A stretch of 64,000 nucleotides of DNA from Wenzhouxiangella sp964504865. GTDB lineage: Bacteria; Pseudomonadota; Gammaproteobacteria; Xanthomonadales; Wenzhouxiangellaceae. Both the position numbers and the translations under genes were made by a program. A model generated the notes under the pieces. It was given only the letters and a program-made list of their open reading frames with translations. It had not been told where the DNA came from and ran no database searches. Within the stretch, counting starts at the first letter, position 1. Each line of letters begins with the position of its first letter. Below are positions 36,250-45,547 of this stretch, in pieces. The stretch covers positions 1-64,000 of the forward strand of contig CAZDFS010000002.1 of NCBI GenBank assembly GCA_964504865.1, read 5' to 3'.

Positions 36250-37713
36250 TCAGTCGATGCCGTATTTCTTCAACTTGTAGCGAAGGGACCGGAAGGTAAT
36301 ACCGAGCTGACGCGCGGCCTCGGTCTTGTTGTAACGGGCGTCCTTGAGGGCGCTCTCGAGAATGCGCCTTTCGATGTCTTCCATGTGGTCATCGAGGTTC
36401 CGGTCTTCCGGGCGCTCCGTGGGATTGGTTTCAAGCTCGGACTCGTTGGCTCCGAGGCTGAGATCCTCCTCGGTGATCTTGTCGCCTTCGCACAGGGTGA
36501 CGGCGCGCTGCAGGATATTGACCAGTTCGCGAACGTTGCCCGAGAAGGCGTGCTGGTGCAGGGCTCGCCTTGCGCTTTCATCGAGCTCGCGCGGTGGCTC
36601 GCCCCACTGCTCACCGATCGATTTCAGGAAGTGTTCTGCAAGCAGACGGATATCGCCCCGACGTTCACTCAGCGACGGCATGTTCAGCTCGATCACGTTG
36701 AGGCGGTAGTACAGGTCGTTGCGGAAGGATCCGTCTTCGACCAGCGGCTTGAGTGCTTTGTGGCTTGCCGAAAGGATGCGCGTGTCGATCTTGATTTCTT
36801 TCCGCCCGCCGATCGGCCGAACGGTCTTTTCCTGAATCACTCGAAGCAACTTGACCTGCATCGGCAGCGGCAGGTCAGCGACCTCATCGAGGAACAGGGT
36901 TCCGCCTTGAGCAGCCTGGAACAGGCCTTCCTTGTCGCTGTCGGCGCCCGTGAAGCTGCCCTTCATGTGGCCGAAGAATTCGCTCTCCATCAGCTCGGCA
37001 GGGATGGCGCCGCAGTTGACGGCGATAAAGGGGTTTTCGGCGCGCGGACCGAGATCATGGATCAATTTGGCGGCAAGTTCCTTGCCGGTGCCCGATTCAC
37101 CGCTGATCAGAACCGGGGCCTGGCTCCTGGCCAGTTTGACGATCGTCTGCCGGACCTTGGCGATGGCGTCGGATTTTCCGATCAGCCGCTGCAGCAGCAG
37201 CGATCTGTCTTCGCCGTCGGCGGCGTCTGCCGCTGCCGATCTTTCGGCCTCGGCCGGCGCCCCCGCTTTGGCGTCTGCGCTGGATTCTGTCGTTGCTGGG
37301 GCTTGCTCGGCGGTGTCCTTGCCGGCTTTCTCCTGATCGTCCTGGCGCAGCTTCATGGCCGTGCGCACGAGGTTTCTCAGGACCTCCAGGTCGACGGGTT
37401 TTGAGACGAAGTCGAAGGCGCCGTACTTCAGGGCGGTCACCGCATCCTCGACCTTGCCGAAGGCGGTGATCATCGCCACGGGAATATGGTCGTTATCGCG
37501 GTTGATTTCCTTGATCAGGGTCAGACCGTTGCCGTCGGGAAGGCGCATATCGGTCAGGCAAAGCGCGTAGTCGTTACTTGCCGACAGGCGCTGGCGCGCC
37601 TCGGAAAGATCCGCTGCCGTATCGACCTCGAGCCCCATGCGGCTCAGGGTCATATCCAGGAGCTCTCTCAGGTCGGGTTCGTCGTCGACCACCAGGGCAC
37701 GCATGTTGGACAT
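36250..37713 (-). CDS. pilR: Sigma-54-dependent response regulator PilR
   Basis: A 487-residue NtrC-family activator controlling type IV pilin transcription in Pseudomonas and Xanthomonas. Domains in order: receiver with acidic D10/D11 and phosphoacceptor D55 (LCLTDMRLPDG), AAA+ domain with GESGTGKELAAK, the sigma-54 contact loop GSFTGA and LFLDEVADLPL, and a Fis-type helix-turn-helix ending EAARQLGITFRSLRYKLKKY. An Ala/Glu-rich linker (about residues 125-165) is unusually long. It follows pilS by 60 bases. Confidence 0.93.
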   Translation of the reverse strand: MSNMRALVVDDEPDLRELLDMTLSRMGLEVDTAADLSEARQRLSASNDYALCLTDMRLPDGNGLTLIKEINRDNDHIPVAMITAFGKVEDAVTALKYGAFDFVSKPVDLEVLRNLVRTAMKLRQDDQEKAGKDTAEQAPATTESSADAKAGAPAEAERSAAADAADGEDRSLLLQRLIGKSDAIAKVRQTIVKLARSQAPVLISGESGTGKELAAKLIHDLGPRAENPFIAVNCGAIPAELMESEFFGHMKGSFTGADSDKEGLFQAAQGGTLFLDEVADLPLPMQVKLLRVIQEKTVRPIGGRKEIKIDTRILSASHKALKPLVEDGSFRNDLYYRLNVIELNMPSLSERRGDIRLLAEHFLKSIGEQWGEPPRELDESARRALHQHAFSGNVRELVNILQRAVTLCEGDKITEEDLSLGANESELETNPTERPEDRNLDDHMEDIERRILESALKDARYNKTEAARQLGITFRSLRYKLKKYGID

Positions 37714-37773
37714 CGGATCTCCTCAAATTGTCGGGGTCTGTAGCTGCCTAGGGCTGCCTTGCCGCCCTGGCTG

Positions 37774-39423
37774 TCAGCTCGAGGCCACTTCGGCATCCTT
37801 GAGCGACGGGTTGCCTTTGACTTCGTGAGTTTCGGGCCGGCGTAGCAGAATTCTAAAACAAGCGCCGGTTTTTGGCACCTGAACATATTCGAGCGAGGCC
37901 TGGTTCGCGTCACAGAGCTGCTGGGCCAGATAGAGACCGAGGCCGGAACCCTGCTTGTGGGTCGTGAAGAAGGGCTCGAAGATCTGCGATCGTTTCTCGA
38001 CGGGAATGCCCGGCCCGTCATCGAGGATATCGAGCGCGATTTCACGATGGCCGCGGATGGGGCTGGCCCGCAGCGTGATGACGGGCAGCTGTTTTTCCTG
38101 GTGCCGGGCATGCTTGAGGGCATTTTCCATCAGATTCCAGACGGCCTGGGCCAGCTGGCCCGGGTCGACAAGGACCATGATGGCCGCCGAGGGCAGTTCC
38201 AGCTTGACCTGGTCCTCCGGAAGCTTGTGATAGCGACGGAACTCGTTGCTCAAGCGCCGGGCCCAGCTGACCAGATTGACCGCCTCGACGCGAGCGCGCT
38301 CGCGACGCGACAACTTGAGGACATTTTCGACGATGTCGTTCATGCGGGAGGCGTGATTGAGCATCATGTTGACGAGCTTCATGTCGGCTGGGACAAGGTC
38401 CTCCGACTCCCGCAGCAGCTGCCCGGCGTGGCTCAGGGCGCCCAGCGGGTTCCGGATTTCGTGAGCGATCGAGGCCGAGAGTCGAGCGAGGGAGGCCTGA
38501 GCCAGGTCGCGCGCGCGGCGGCTGACCACGGAGGTGTCTTCGAGGAAGATCAGCGTGGCCTCGGATTTCAGGCCGGGCATGGTCAGCATGCGCGGCACGA
38601 TGGCAACCTGAGTTGACTGCAGCAGGAGCCCCTCTTCCTGCGTCTTGCCCGTTCGCCGCCAGCGCTGCATCCGCTCGAACAAGGGTGGCGCGATCACCTT
38701 CAGGTTGCGCTCCTTGACCGGCGGGTTGCCGAGGAGGTAGAGCGCGGCTTCGTTGATCTGTCGGATCATTCCCGCGGCGTCGACGACGAGAACGCCCGAG
38801 CGCATGCGGTGAATGATCAGCTCGTTGACTTGCTCCAGATTGGCCATGTCGACGCCGCGCCGTTCGGCGAGCAGCTGATACTCACGGCCCCAGCGCCCAA
38901 GCAGGGCGCTGGCGAGTGCCGTGACGAAGGCGGCAATGCCGTAGAGACCCGCCTGAGCGGCCTTGGCTGCAACGCTGATCTGCTGCGGCGCCACGAGGGC
39001 ATCGACGACCAGGCCGATCGCCACCAGGCTGGCAAACAGCAGCGCCGAGCGCAGCGGGAGCAGGAGCCCGGAAATTCCGATGTAGAAAAGGATCAGGATC
39101 ACCAGGCCGCTTTCGATGCCGCCGAAGCAGTGCAGGATCAGGCCGATGATGATCAGATCGGTGGCCAGCGAGAACGAGGCCAGTTCATCGGCCGGTGAGG
39201 ACTGACGCCAGAGCACGATGCCAAAGACGATTGCCGCGCCCAGGTAGGTGAGGGCAGAGGCTTGCAGCAGGAAGGTCTTGTAGGCGGGGGTCAGATCCAG
39301 GCCGAAGCGGCTGAATGCCAGGCCGACGAGGATCGGTGCCAGGATGAGGCGAAATCCGCTGAGGTAGTAGAGTGCGCGCCGCACGATGTCGATATCGGCG
39401 ACCGCTGCGTGATTACTTCTCAT
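37774..39423 (-). CDS. pilS: Sensor histidine kinase PilS
   Basis: A 549-residue sensor kinase partner of PilR. The N-terminal about 170 residues form roughly six membrane helices; a PAS-like segment follows (SGVLVVDAAGMIRQINEAAL), then the H-box SIAHEIRNPLGALSHAG with phosphoacceptor H321 and an HATPase domain (NLMENALKHARH, ILDDGPGIPVEKR, GSGLGLYLAQQL). It is divergent from sucC, the neighbourhood seen in Xanthomonas, where pilus genes flank sucCD; no pilin gene is in this window. Confidence 0.92.
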   Translation of the reverse strand: MRSNHAAVADIDIVRRALYYLSGFRLILAPILVGLAFSRFGLDLTPAYKTFLLQASALTYLGAAIVFGIVLWRQSSPADELASFSLATDLIIIGLILHCFGGIESGLVILILFYIGISGLLLPLRSALLFASLVAIGLVVDALVAPQQISVAAKAAQAGLYGIAAFVTALASALLGRWGREYQLLAERRGVDMANLEQVNELIIHRMRSGVLVVDAAGMIRQINEAALYLLGNPPVKERNLKVIAPPLFERMQRWRRTGKTQEEGLLLQSTQVAIVPRMLTMPGLKSEATLIFLEDTSVVSRRARDLAQASLARLSASIAHEIRNPLGALSHAGQLLRESEDLVPADMKLVNMMLNHASRMNDIVENVLKLSRRERARVEAVNLVSWARRLSNEFRRYHKLPEDQVKLELPSAAIMVLVDPGQLAQAVWNLMENALKHARHQEKQLPVITLRASPIRGHREIALDILDDGPGIPVEKRSQIFEPFFTTHKQGSGLGLYLAQQLCDANQASLEYVQVPKTGACFRILLRRPETHEVKGNPSLKDAEVASS

Positions 39424-39480
39424 TGTTTATCTATGCCCCTGTTACTCCTCGTAAAACGCAGTATAGCGCCATAATCCGCG

Positions 39481-39509
39481 TTGATAATTGCTGGCGCGTG
39501 TTGGAAAAT
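39481..39509 (+). promoter_or_regulatory. Candidate promoter of sucCD
   Basis: TTGATA and GAAAAT are 17 bases apart, 100 bases before the sucC start, in an AT-rich pocket between the divergent pilS and sucC. The -35 matches five of six consensus positions and the -10 four of six. Confidence 0.45.
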
Positions 39510-39608
39510 AGGGGATTGCAGGATCGATCGTGGCTGTCGTCGCGATCTCTTCCAAGCGCTTCGAGGTCGGAGCGCGTATCGACAAAGTCTTTCTAAGGAT
39601 TCCATCGA

Positions 39609-40772
39609 ATGAATTTTCACGAATATCAGGCCAAGGGGCTGTTCGCCGACTATGGCATTCCGGTGCCCAAGGGCGAGCTGGCGACGACGGCCGATGAGGC
39701 CGTCGAGGCGGCGAAGAAGGTGGGCGGCTCCCAGTGGGTCGTCAAGGCACAGGTTCACGCGGGTGGGCGCGGTAAGGCCGGTGGCGTCAAGCTCGTCAAC
39801 TCCCTCGACGAGGTTCGCGCCGAAGCAGAGCGCATGCTTGGCATGTCGATCGAGACCTACCAGACCGCCGGTCTGGCCTTGCCGGTCAACAGCGTTCTGA
39901 TCGCCGAAGCCACGGAAATCAAGCAGGAGCTCTATCTCGGCGCTCTCGTCGACCGGGCCCATCGCTCGGTGGTGTTCATGGGATCGGCCGCGGGCGGTGT
40001 GGACATCGAGCAGGTGGCTCAGGACACGCCCGAGAAGATCATTACCGCCGTCGTCGACAACGCAGCGGGCTTCATGCCTTATCAGGCGCGTGATCTGGGG
40101 TTCGGGATGGGCCTGGACGCCAAGCAGGTCCGCCAGCTGACCAAGATCATGGACGGTCTCTACAGGCTGTTTGTCGAAAAGGACATCAGCCTGATCGAAG
40201 TCAATCCGCTGATCATCGACGGCAACGGCGATCTGAGCGCGCTCGACGCCAAGCTCAACGCTGACGACAACGCCCTGTTCCGCCATCCCGATCTTGAAGC
40301 CATGCGCGACGAATCGCAGGAGGATCCGACGGAACTGGCGGCGAGCAAGCACGAGCTCAACTACGTCACCCTCGACGGCAATATCGCCTGCATGGTCAAT
40401 GGGGCAGGGCTGGCCATGGCCACGATGGATGTGGTCAAGCTGGCTGGTGGTGAGCCGGCCAATTTCCTCGATGTGGGCGGTGGCACCAACGCCGAGCGGG
40501 TCAAGGAGGCGTTCAAGCTGATCCTGTCCGATGACAAGGTCCGCGCCATCCTGGTCAACATCTTCGGCGGCATCGTCCGCTGTGATCTGATCGCCGAGGG
40601 CATCATCAACGCGGTCAAGGAGATCGATGTTCAGGTGCCCGTGGTCGTGCGCCTGGAAGGCACGAACGTCGATCAGGGCAAGCAGATGCTGGCCGACAGC
40701 GGATTCGCCATCATTCCGGCGGATGACCTCAACGACGGCGCCCGCAAAGCGGTCGAAGCCGCGGCAGCCTAG
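39609..40772 (+). CDS. sucC: Succinyl-CoA synthetase, ADP-forming, beta subunit
   Basis: A 387-residue beta subunit that binds nucleotide and succinate in the TCA cycle enzyme. It starts MNFHEYQAKGLFADYGIPVP with an ATP-grasp domain (QWVVKAQVHAGGRGKAGGVK), and the C-terminal ligase domain includes ANFLDVGGGTNAERVKEAF and ILVNIFGGIVRCDLIAEGI. The gene is followed 18 bases later by sucD; there are no sucA/sucB genes nearby, so the operon is only the synthetase. Confidence 0.97.
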   Translation: MNFHEYQAKGLFADYGIPVPKGELATTADEAVEAAKKVGGSQWVVKAQVHAGGRGKAGGVKLVNSLDEVRAEAERMLGMSIETYQTAGLALPVNSVLIAEATEIKQELYLGALVDRAHRSVVFMGSAAGGVDIEQVAQDTPEKIITAVVDNAAGFMPYQARDLGFGMGLDAKQVRQLTKIMDGLYRLFVEKDISLIEVNPLIIDGNGDLSALDAKLNADDNALFRHPDLEAMRDESQEDPTELAASKHELNYVTLDGNIACMVNGAGLAMATMDVVKLAGGEPANFLDVGGGTNAERVKEAFKLILSDDKVRAILVNIFGGIVRCDLIAEGIINAVKEIDVQVPVVVRLEGTNVDQGKQMLADSGFAIIPADDLNDGARKAVEAAAA

Positions 40773-40790
40773 TCCTAAGGATCAGAATTA

Positions 40791-41663
40791 ATGAGCGTAC
40801 TCATCAATAAAGACACCAAAGTCATCGTCCAGGGATTCACCGGGTCTCAGGGCACCTTTCACTCCGAGCAGGCGATCGCCTACGGCACCCAGCTGGTTGG
40901 CGGCGTGACCCCGGGCAAGGGCGGCCAGTCGCATCTGGACCGGCCGGTCTTCGATACGGTCGATCAGGCCGTCGAGTCCACGGGCGCCGATGCCTCGATG
41001 ATCTTTGTCCCGCCGCCTTTTGCCGCCGATGCCATTCTGGAGGCGGCCGATGCCGGTGTTCGAGTGATCGTTTGCATCACCGAAGGCATTCCCGTTCTGG
41101 ACATGATGCGAGTCAAGGCCGCCCTGGCGAACTATGACGACGTCACTCTGATCGGCCCGAACTGCCCGGGCATTATCACGCCGGGCGAGTGCAAGATCGG
41201 CATCATGCCGGGCAAGATTCACCAGCCGGGCAAGGTCGGTATCGTCTCGCGGTCGGGCACGCTGACCTACGAGGCCGTGTTCCAGACCACTCAGGCGGGC
41301 CTCGGCCAGTCGACCTGCATCGGCATTGGCGGCGATCCGATCAACGGCATGAACTTCGTCGACTGCCTGGCGTTGTTCCAGGATGATCCGGACACGCTAG
41401 GCATGATCATGGTCGGCGAGATCGGCGGGTCGGCCGAGGAGGATGCGGCGGAGTTCATCGCTGATCACGTCACCAAGCCCGTCGTCGGGTACATTGCGGG
41501 GGTGACGGCGCCTCCGGGCAAACGGATGGGTCACGCTGGCGCCATCATTTCCGGTGGCAAGGGCACGGCGGAAGCGAAGTATGCCGCCCTCGACCAGGCG
41601 GGCGTGACCACGGTCCGCTCGCCCGTGGAGCTGGGACAGGCAATCGCCGCCAAGCTGGCCTAG
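40791..41663 (+). CDS. sucD: Succinyl-CoA synthetase, alpha subunit
   Basis: A 290-residue alpha subunit with the CoA-binding domain (IVQGFTGSQGTFHSEQAI) and the phosphohistidine segment GKRMGHAGAIISGGKGTAEA. It forms succinyl-CoA synthetase with SucC. The stop is followed by a GC hairpin before nadE. Confidence 0.97.
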   Translation: MSVLINKDTKVIVQGFTGSQGTFHSEQAIAYGTQLVGGVTPGKGGQSHLDRPVFDTVDQAVESTGADASMIFVPPPFAADAILEAADAGVRVIVCITEGIPVLDMMRVKAALANYDDVTLIGPNCPGIITPGECKIGIMPGKIHQPGKVGIVSRSGTLTYEAVFQTTQAGLGQSTCIGIGGDPINGMNFVDCLALFQDDPDTLGMIMVGEIGGSAEEDAAEFIADHVTKPVVGYIAGVTAPPGKRMGHAGAIISGGKGTAEAKYAALDQAGVTTVRSPVELGQAIAAKLA

Positions 41664-41675
41664 ATCGCCACGACG

Positions 41676-41705
41676 CGGGGCCGACGTAAGCGGCCCCGTC
41701 TTGCT
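41676..41705 (+). terminator. Hairpin after sucD, weak terminator
   Basis: An eight-base GC stem CGGGGCCG / CGGCCCCG with a seven-base loop, followed by TCTTG. The T tract is poor, so it may only reduce readthrough into nadE. Confidence 0.5.
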
Positions 41706-41752
41706 GGGCCGCCGTCTGGCTTGGAAGCACTCAAAGGCTGGATCAGGATTGC

Positions 41753-43384
41753 ATGCTGAAGATCGCACTGGCTCAGGACGACTTTCTCGTCGGCCATATC
41801 ACCGGAAATCATGATCGGATCCTGAATTCGATTGCCCTTGCTCGCGACGAGTATCGGGCGGACCTGATCCTGTTCCCCGAACTGGCGCTGACCGGTTATC
41901 CACCCGAAGATCTCCTGCTGCGGCCCGGATTCATGCGTCGCACGGAGGACCTGCTCGAGGAACTGGCCTCAGAGGTTCACGGCATCGACGTCATCGTGGG
42001 CCATCCACGCTGCGGTGAGGGCGAGACTCGCTTCAACTCCCTCTCCTGGATCCGGGACCGCCGCATCCTGGCGACCTACGACAAGTGGGATCTGCCCAAC
42101 TATGCGGTGTTCGATGAGCGGCGCTATTTCGATCACGGCGACACGCCATTGGTCGTCGACGTCAAGGGTGTGCGCGTGGGCGTGGTGATCTGTGAGGACG
42201 CCTGGACGCCAGCGCCTTGCCAGGCAGCGAAGGATGCCGGCGCTCAGATCATCCTGTCGGCGAATGCCTCACCCTACTATCGAGGCAAGCAGGCAGACCG
42301 GTCGGCGATGCTTGTCGAGCGCTTCCAAGACACGGGCCTGCCCCTGATCTACCTTAACTGCGTCGGTGGCCAGGATGAACTCGTCTTTGACGGTCATTCG
42401 CTCTACGTCGACGGGCAGGGGCAGGTCTCGCCACCGGCTCCCCTGTGCACCGAATCCCTGCTGGTGCTGGCCGTCGATGCCGACAGTGGCTCGGTTCATC
42501 CCGAGCACTGGCCCGTGGGCGAGTCCGATGATCTGCCGGTGATCTACGAGGTGCTCAAGCGCGGCCTGCGCGACTATGTCGTCAAGAACAAGTTCGAGTC
42601 CGTGGTCTTCGGGCTATCGGGGGGCATCGATTCGAGTCTGACCGCGGCCATCGCCGCTGACGCTCTGGGGCCAGACCGGGTGATGGGCGTGATGATGCCA
42701 TCCCGCCATACCTCGGAGCTGTCCCTGATTCTGGCCACCGAGCAGGTCGATCTCCTCGGGATCCGCTACGACAACATTTCCATCGAGCCGATCTATCAGG
42801 CGATGCTCAAGCAGCTGGCCGAGATCTTTGCCGGTCGGGCCGAGAATTTCACCGAAGAGAACCTGCAGGCGAGGGCGCGTGGGAACATCGTCATGGCCCT
42901 GTCCAACAAGTTCGGTTACCTGCCGTTGGCGACCAGCAACAAGAGCGAGCTGGCGACGGGCTACTCGACGATCTATGGCGATATGTGCGGCGGTTTCAGT
43001 CCGATCAAGGACTGCCTGAAATACCTCGTATTCGAGCTGTCGAACTGGCGCAACGAGCAGTCGCCGGCCATTCCCCAGGGCATCATCGACCGGCCGCCTT
43101 CCGCCGAGCTCAGGCCGAATCAGACCGACCAGGACAGCCTGCCGGACTACGAGGTCCTCGATCGCATCATCACGGCCTATGTCGAAGACGACCTGCCGAT
43201 CGCCGACATCGTTGCCATGGGCATCGACGAACGCCAGGTGCGTCGCGTCGCCGGCATGGTCCTCACCGCCGAGTTCAAACGCCGTCAGGGCGCGCCGGGC
43301 CCCCGCATCACGCGCAAGGCATTCGGACGTGATCGTCGCTACCCCATCACCTCAGGCTGGCGCGACAGCGGCATCGTCGGCTGA
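41753..43384 (+). CDS. nadE: Glutamine-dependent NAD+ synthetase
   Basis: A 543-residue enzyme making NAD from deamido-NAD, ATP and glutamine. The N-terminal nitrilase-type glutaminase has Glu (FPELALTGYPPEDLL), Lys (YDKWDLPNYAVFDERRYF) and nucleophile Cys (VVICEDAWTP). The C-terminal synthetase has the P-loop VFGLSGGIDSSLTAAIAAD and LATSNKSELATGY. The presence of both domains means glutamine is used directly. It follows sucD on the same strand. Confidence 0.96.
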   Translation: MLKIALAQDDFLVGHITGNHDRILNSIALARDEYRADLILFPELALTGYPPEDLLLRPGFMRRTEDLLEELASEVHGIDVIVGHPRCGEGETRFNSLSWIRDRRILATYDKWDLPNYAVFDERRYFDHGDTPLVVDVKGVRVGVVICEDAWTPAPCQAAKDAGAQIILSANASPYYRGKQADRSAMLVERFQDTGLPLIYLNCVGGQDELVFDGHSLYVDGQGQVSPPAPLCTESLLVLAVDADSGSVHPEHWPVGESDDLPVIYEVLKRGLRDYVVKNKFESVVFGLSGGIDSSLTAAIAADALGPDRVMGVMMPSRHTSELSLILATEQVDLLGIRYDNISIEPIYQAMLKQLAEIFAGRAENFTEENLQARARGNIVMALSNKFGYLPLATSNKSELATGYSTIYGDMCGGFSPIKDCLKYLVFELSNWRNEQSPAIPQGIIDRPPSAELRPNQTDQDSLPDYEVLDRIITAYVEDDLPIADIVAMGIDERQVRRVAGMVLTAEFKRRQGAPGPRITRKAFGRDRRYPITSGWRDSGIVG

Positions 43385-43499
43385 GTGCGTTTTTCTGCCA
43401 GCCCTCGAGCGGTGCGGCCTGGCGCCGCCTCAGCCTGAATGGTGCCTGGCTGAGGCGTGCTACTCTCCCTACTCTCCCCGGCCCAGGAGGCCTCCCCTG

Positions 43500-45512
43500 A
43501 TGATGTCTGCAACCGCTCGTCAACCATTGACCATGGCGATTGCCATGGCCCTGCTGGCCACACCCCTGGCCGGTCTTTCCACGGGCGCCGCGGCACAGGA
43601 CGTCGATCTCGGCGATCTCGGTGAGCGCGGTTTTCGCATCGATGGAATTGATGTGCTCGACTACGCGGGCCGCAGTGTCTCGGGCGCGGGGGATGTCAAC
43701 GGCGACGGCCTGTCCGATCTGCTCATCGGGGCCAGTCGCGCTGCCCCTGCCGGCGAGAGCTACGTGGTGTTCGGCCAGGCGGACAACGCGACGGTGAGTC
43801 TGGCCAGCCTGGATGAAGGCGGTTTTCGCATCGACGGGATTGATGAGGGCGACCGCTCGGGCGTCAGCGTCTCGGGTGCGGGCGACGTCAACGGTGACGG
43901 TCTGGCCGACCTGATCATTGGCGCCTTTATAGCGGCTCCCGGAGGCGTTGAAAATGCCGGCGAGAGCTATGTGGTTTTCGGCAAGGCCGACAGCGCAACG
44001 GTGAGTCTGGCCAGCCTGGATGAAGGCGGTTTCCGCATCGACGGGATCGATGCGGACGACTACTCGGGCTTCAGCGTCTCGGGCGCGGGGGATGTCAACG
44101 GCGACGGTCTGGCCGATCTGCTGATTGGGGCCAGAGGGGGTGATCCGGGCGGTATCTATAATGCCGGCGAGAGCTACGTGGTGTTCGGCAAGGCCGACAG
44201 CGCAGCGGTGAATCTGGCCAGCCTGGGATCCGATGGGTTTCGCATCGACGGGATCGATACGGTTGACCGCTCTGGGGTCAGCGTGTCCGGCGCGGGTGAC
44301 GTCAACGGCGACGGTCTGGCCGATCTGCTCATCGGGGCCTATAACGCTGATCCCGGCGGTGTCGGGCTTGCCGGTGAGAGCTACGTGGTGTTTGGCAAGG
44401 CCGATGGCGTGGCGGTGAGTCTGGCCAGCCTGGGCTCGGGCGGATTCCGCATCGACGGGATTGACGCCAACGACCGCTCGGGCCGAAGCGTGTCGGGCGC
44501 GGGGGATGTCAACGGCGACGGTCTGGCCGATCTGATCGTCGGGGCTGCGGGCGCTGCTCCTGGCGGCGCCGGGCTTGCCGGCGAGAGCTATGTCGTGTTT
44601 GGCAAAACCGACAGCGCAGCGGTAAGTCTGGCCAGCCTGGGCTCGGGCGGATTCCGCATCGACGGGATTGATGCGGTCGACTCCTCGGGCTCCAGCGTAT
44701 CGGGCGCGGGCGATGTCAACGGCGACGGTCTGGCCGATCTGATCATCGGCGCTCCGGGCGGTGACCCCGGCGCTGTCAATGCCGCCGGTGAGAGCTACGT
44801 CGTGTTTGGCAAGGCCGATGACTTGCCGGTGAGTCTCGCCAGCCTGGGGTCAGGCGGATTCCGCCTCGACGGGATTGATGCAAGCGATCAGTCGGGCCGC
44901 AGCGTATCGGGCGCGGGGGATGTCAACGGCGACGGTCTGGCCGATCTGATCGTCGGGGCCAGTTTGGCTGATCCTGGCGGTGTTGATCGTGCTGGCGAGA
45001 GCTACGTGGTGTTCAGCGTCTCGGAACCGCCCCTGTCTGCGGTGGTCCGCGGGCGCAGCCGCAACGGCAATCCGCCTCGAACCGCCTTTGGCATCACCGG
45101 CGAGGGCAGCAACGATTCAAGCCCGGACGCGCGTGCCTTCGTCGATTTCGCCGACGGTGCGAGCCCGTCTGGCGAGGCCTCGCTCGAGACCGTGACTCTG
45201 ACCCGTTCGGCCGGGGGCTTTGCAGAACCCGGCGCTGCGGTCTCGTGGCGCTTGGAGACCAACCGCCAGGACTGGTCCGGTGCCGAACTCACCCTGCGCT
45301 ATCTCGACAACGAGCTTGTCGTCAACTCGCAAAACGCTCTGGAGATCGTGTTTTCGCCGAACGGCTCCGCGCCCTTCACCCCACTATCCAGCCAGGTCAA
45401 CGCTCAGAACAACACGGTCAGTGCCACGATCACCGACGCTGGCTTCTACTACCTCGGCCAGCGCGTCCTGCCGGATCCCGTGTTCGATGACCGCTTCGAA
45501 TCGCTGCTCTGA
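43500..45512 (+). CDS. FG-GAP (integrin alpha-like) repeat protein, exported
   Basis: A 670-residue secreted protein. A signal peptide (to about residue 33, STGAAAQ) is followed by seven consecutive repeats of 64-69 residues, each with GFRIDGID, SVSGAGDVNGDGLADL and AGESYVVFGKAD. DVNGDGLAD is the calcium-binding loop of FG-GAP beta-propeller blades, so the repeats should close a seven-bladed propeller. The rest (about residue 505 onward) is a beta-rich domain ending PDPVFDDRFESLL, resembling a short C-terminal motif (..F.DGFE) I associate with exported proteins of this bacterial group. A strong AGGAGG site at 43485-43490 fixes the start. Confidence 0.85.
   Translation: MMSATARQPLTMAIAMALLATPLAGLSTGAAAQDVDLGDLGERGFRIDGIDVLDYAGRSVSGAGDVNGDGLSDLLIGASRAAPAGESYVVFGQADNATVSLASLDEGGFRIDGIDEGDRSGVSVSGAGDVNGDGLADLIIGAFIAAPGGVENAGESYVVFGKADSATVSLASLDEGGFRIDGIDADDYSGFSVSGAGDVNGDGLADLLIGARGGDPGGIYNAGESYVVFGKADSAAVNLASLGSDGFRIDGIDTVDRSGVSVSGAGDVNGDGLADLLIGAYNADPGGVGLAGESYVVFGKADGVAVSLASLGSGGFRIDGIDANDRSGRSVSGAGDVNGDGLADLIVGAAGAAPGGAGLAGESYVVFGKTDSAAVSLASLGSGGFRIDGIDAVDSSGSSVSGAGDVNGDGLADLIIGAPGGDPGAVNAAGESYVVFGKADDLPVSLASLGSGGFRLDGIDASDQSGRSVSGAGDVNGDGLADLIVGASLADPGGVDRAGESYVVFSVSEPPLSAVVRGRSRNGNPPRTAFGITGEGSNDSSPDARAFVDFADGASPSGEASLETVTLTRSAGGFAEPGAAVSWRLETNRQDWSGAELTLRYLDNELVVNSQNALEIVFSPNGSAPFTPLSSQVNAQNNTVSATITDAGFYYLGQRVLPDPVFDDRFESLL
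43629..45017 (+). repeat. Seven tandem repeats of about 207 bases within the FG-GAP gene
   Basis: Units begin at 43629, 43821, 44028, 44235, 44442, 44649 and 44856. The first is 192 bases and the others 207; the seventh is cut short by the change of domain. Stretches encoding GAGDVNGDGLADL and GESYVVFG are nearly identical at DNA level between units, while the variable part lies just after GLADL-IGA. Confidence 0.93.
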
Positions 45513-45547
45513 GACCGAATGCTCCGTCTAGGGCAGCAACACAGCCC

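Noticed and set aside
43629..45017. Regular repeats considered as a CRISPR array
   Set aside because: The period is about 207 bases, the repeats are coding and continuous in frame, and there are no short spacers.
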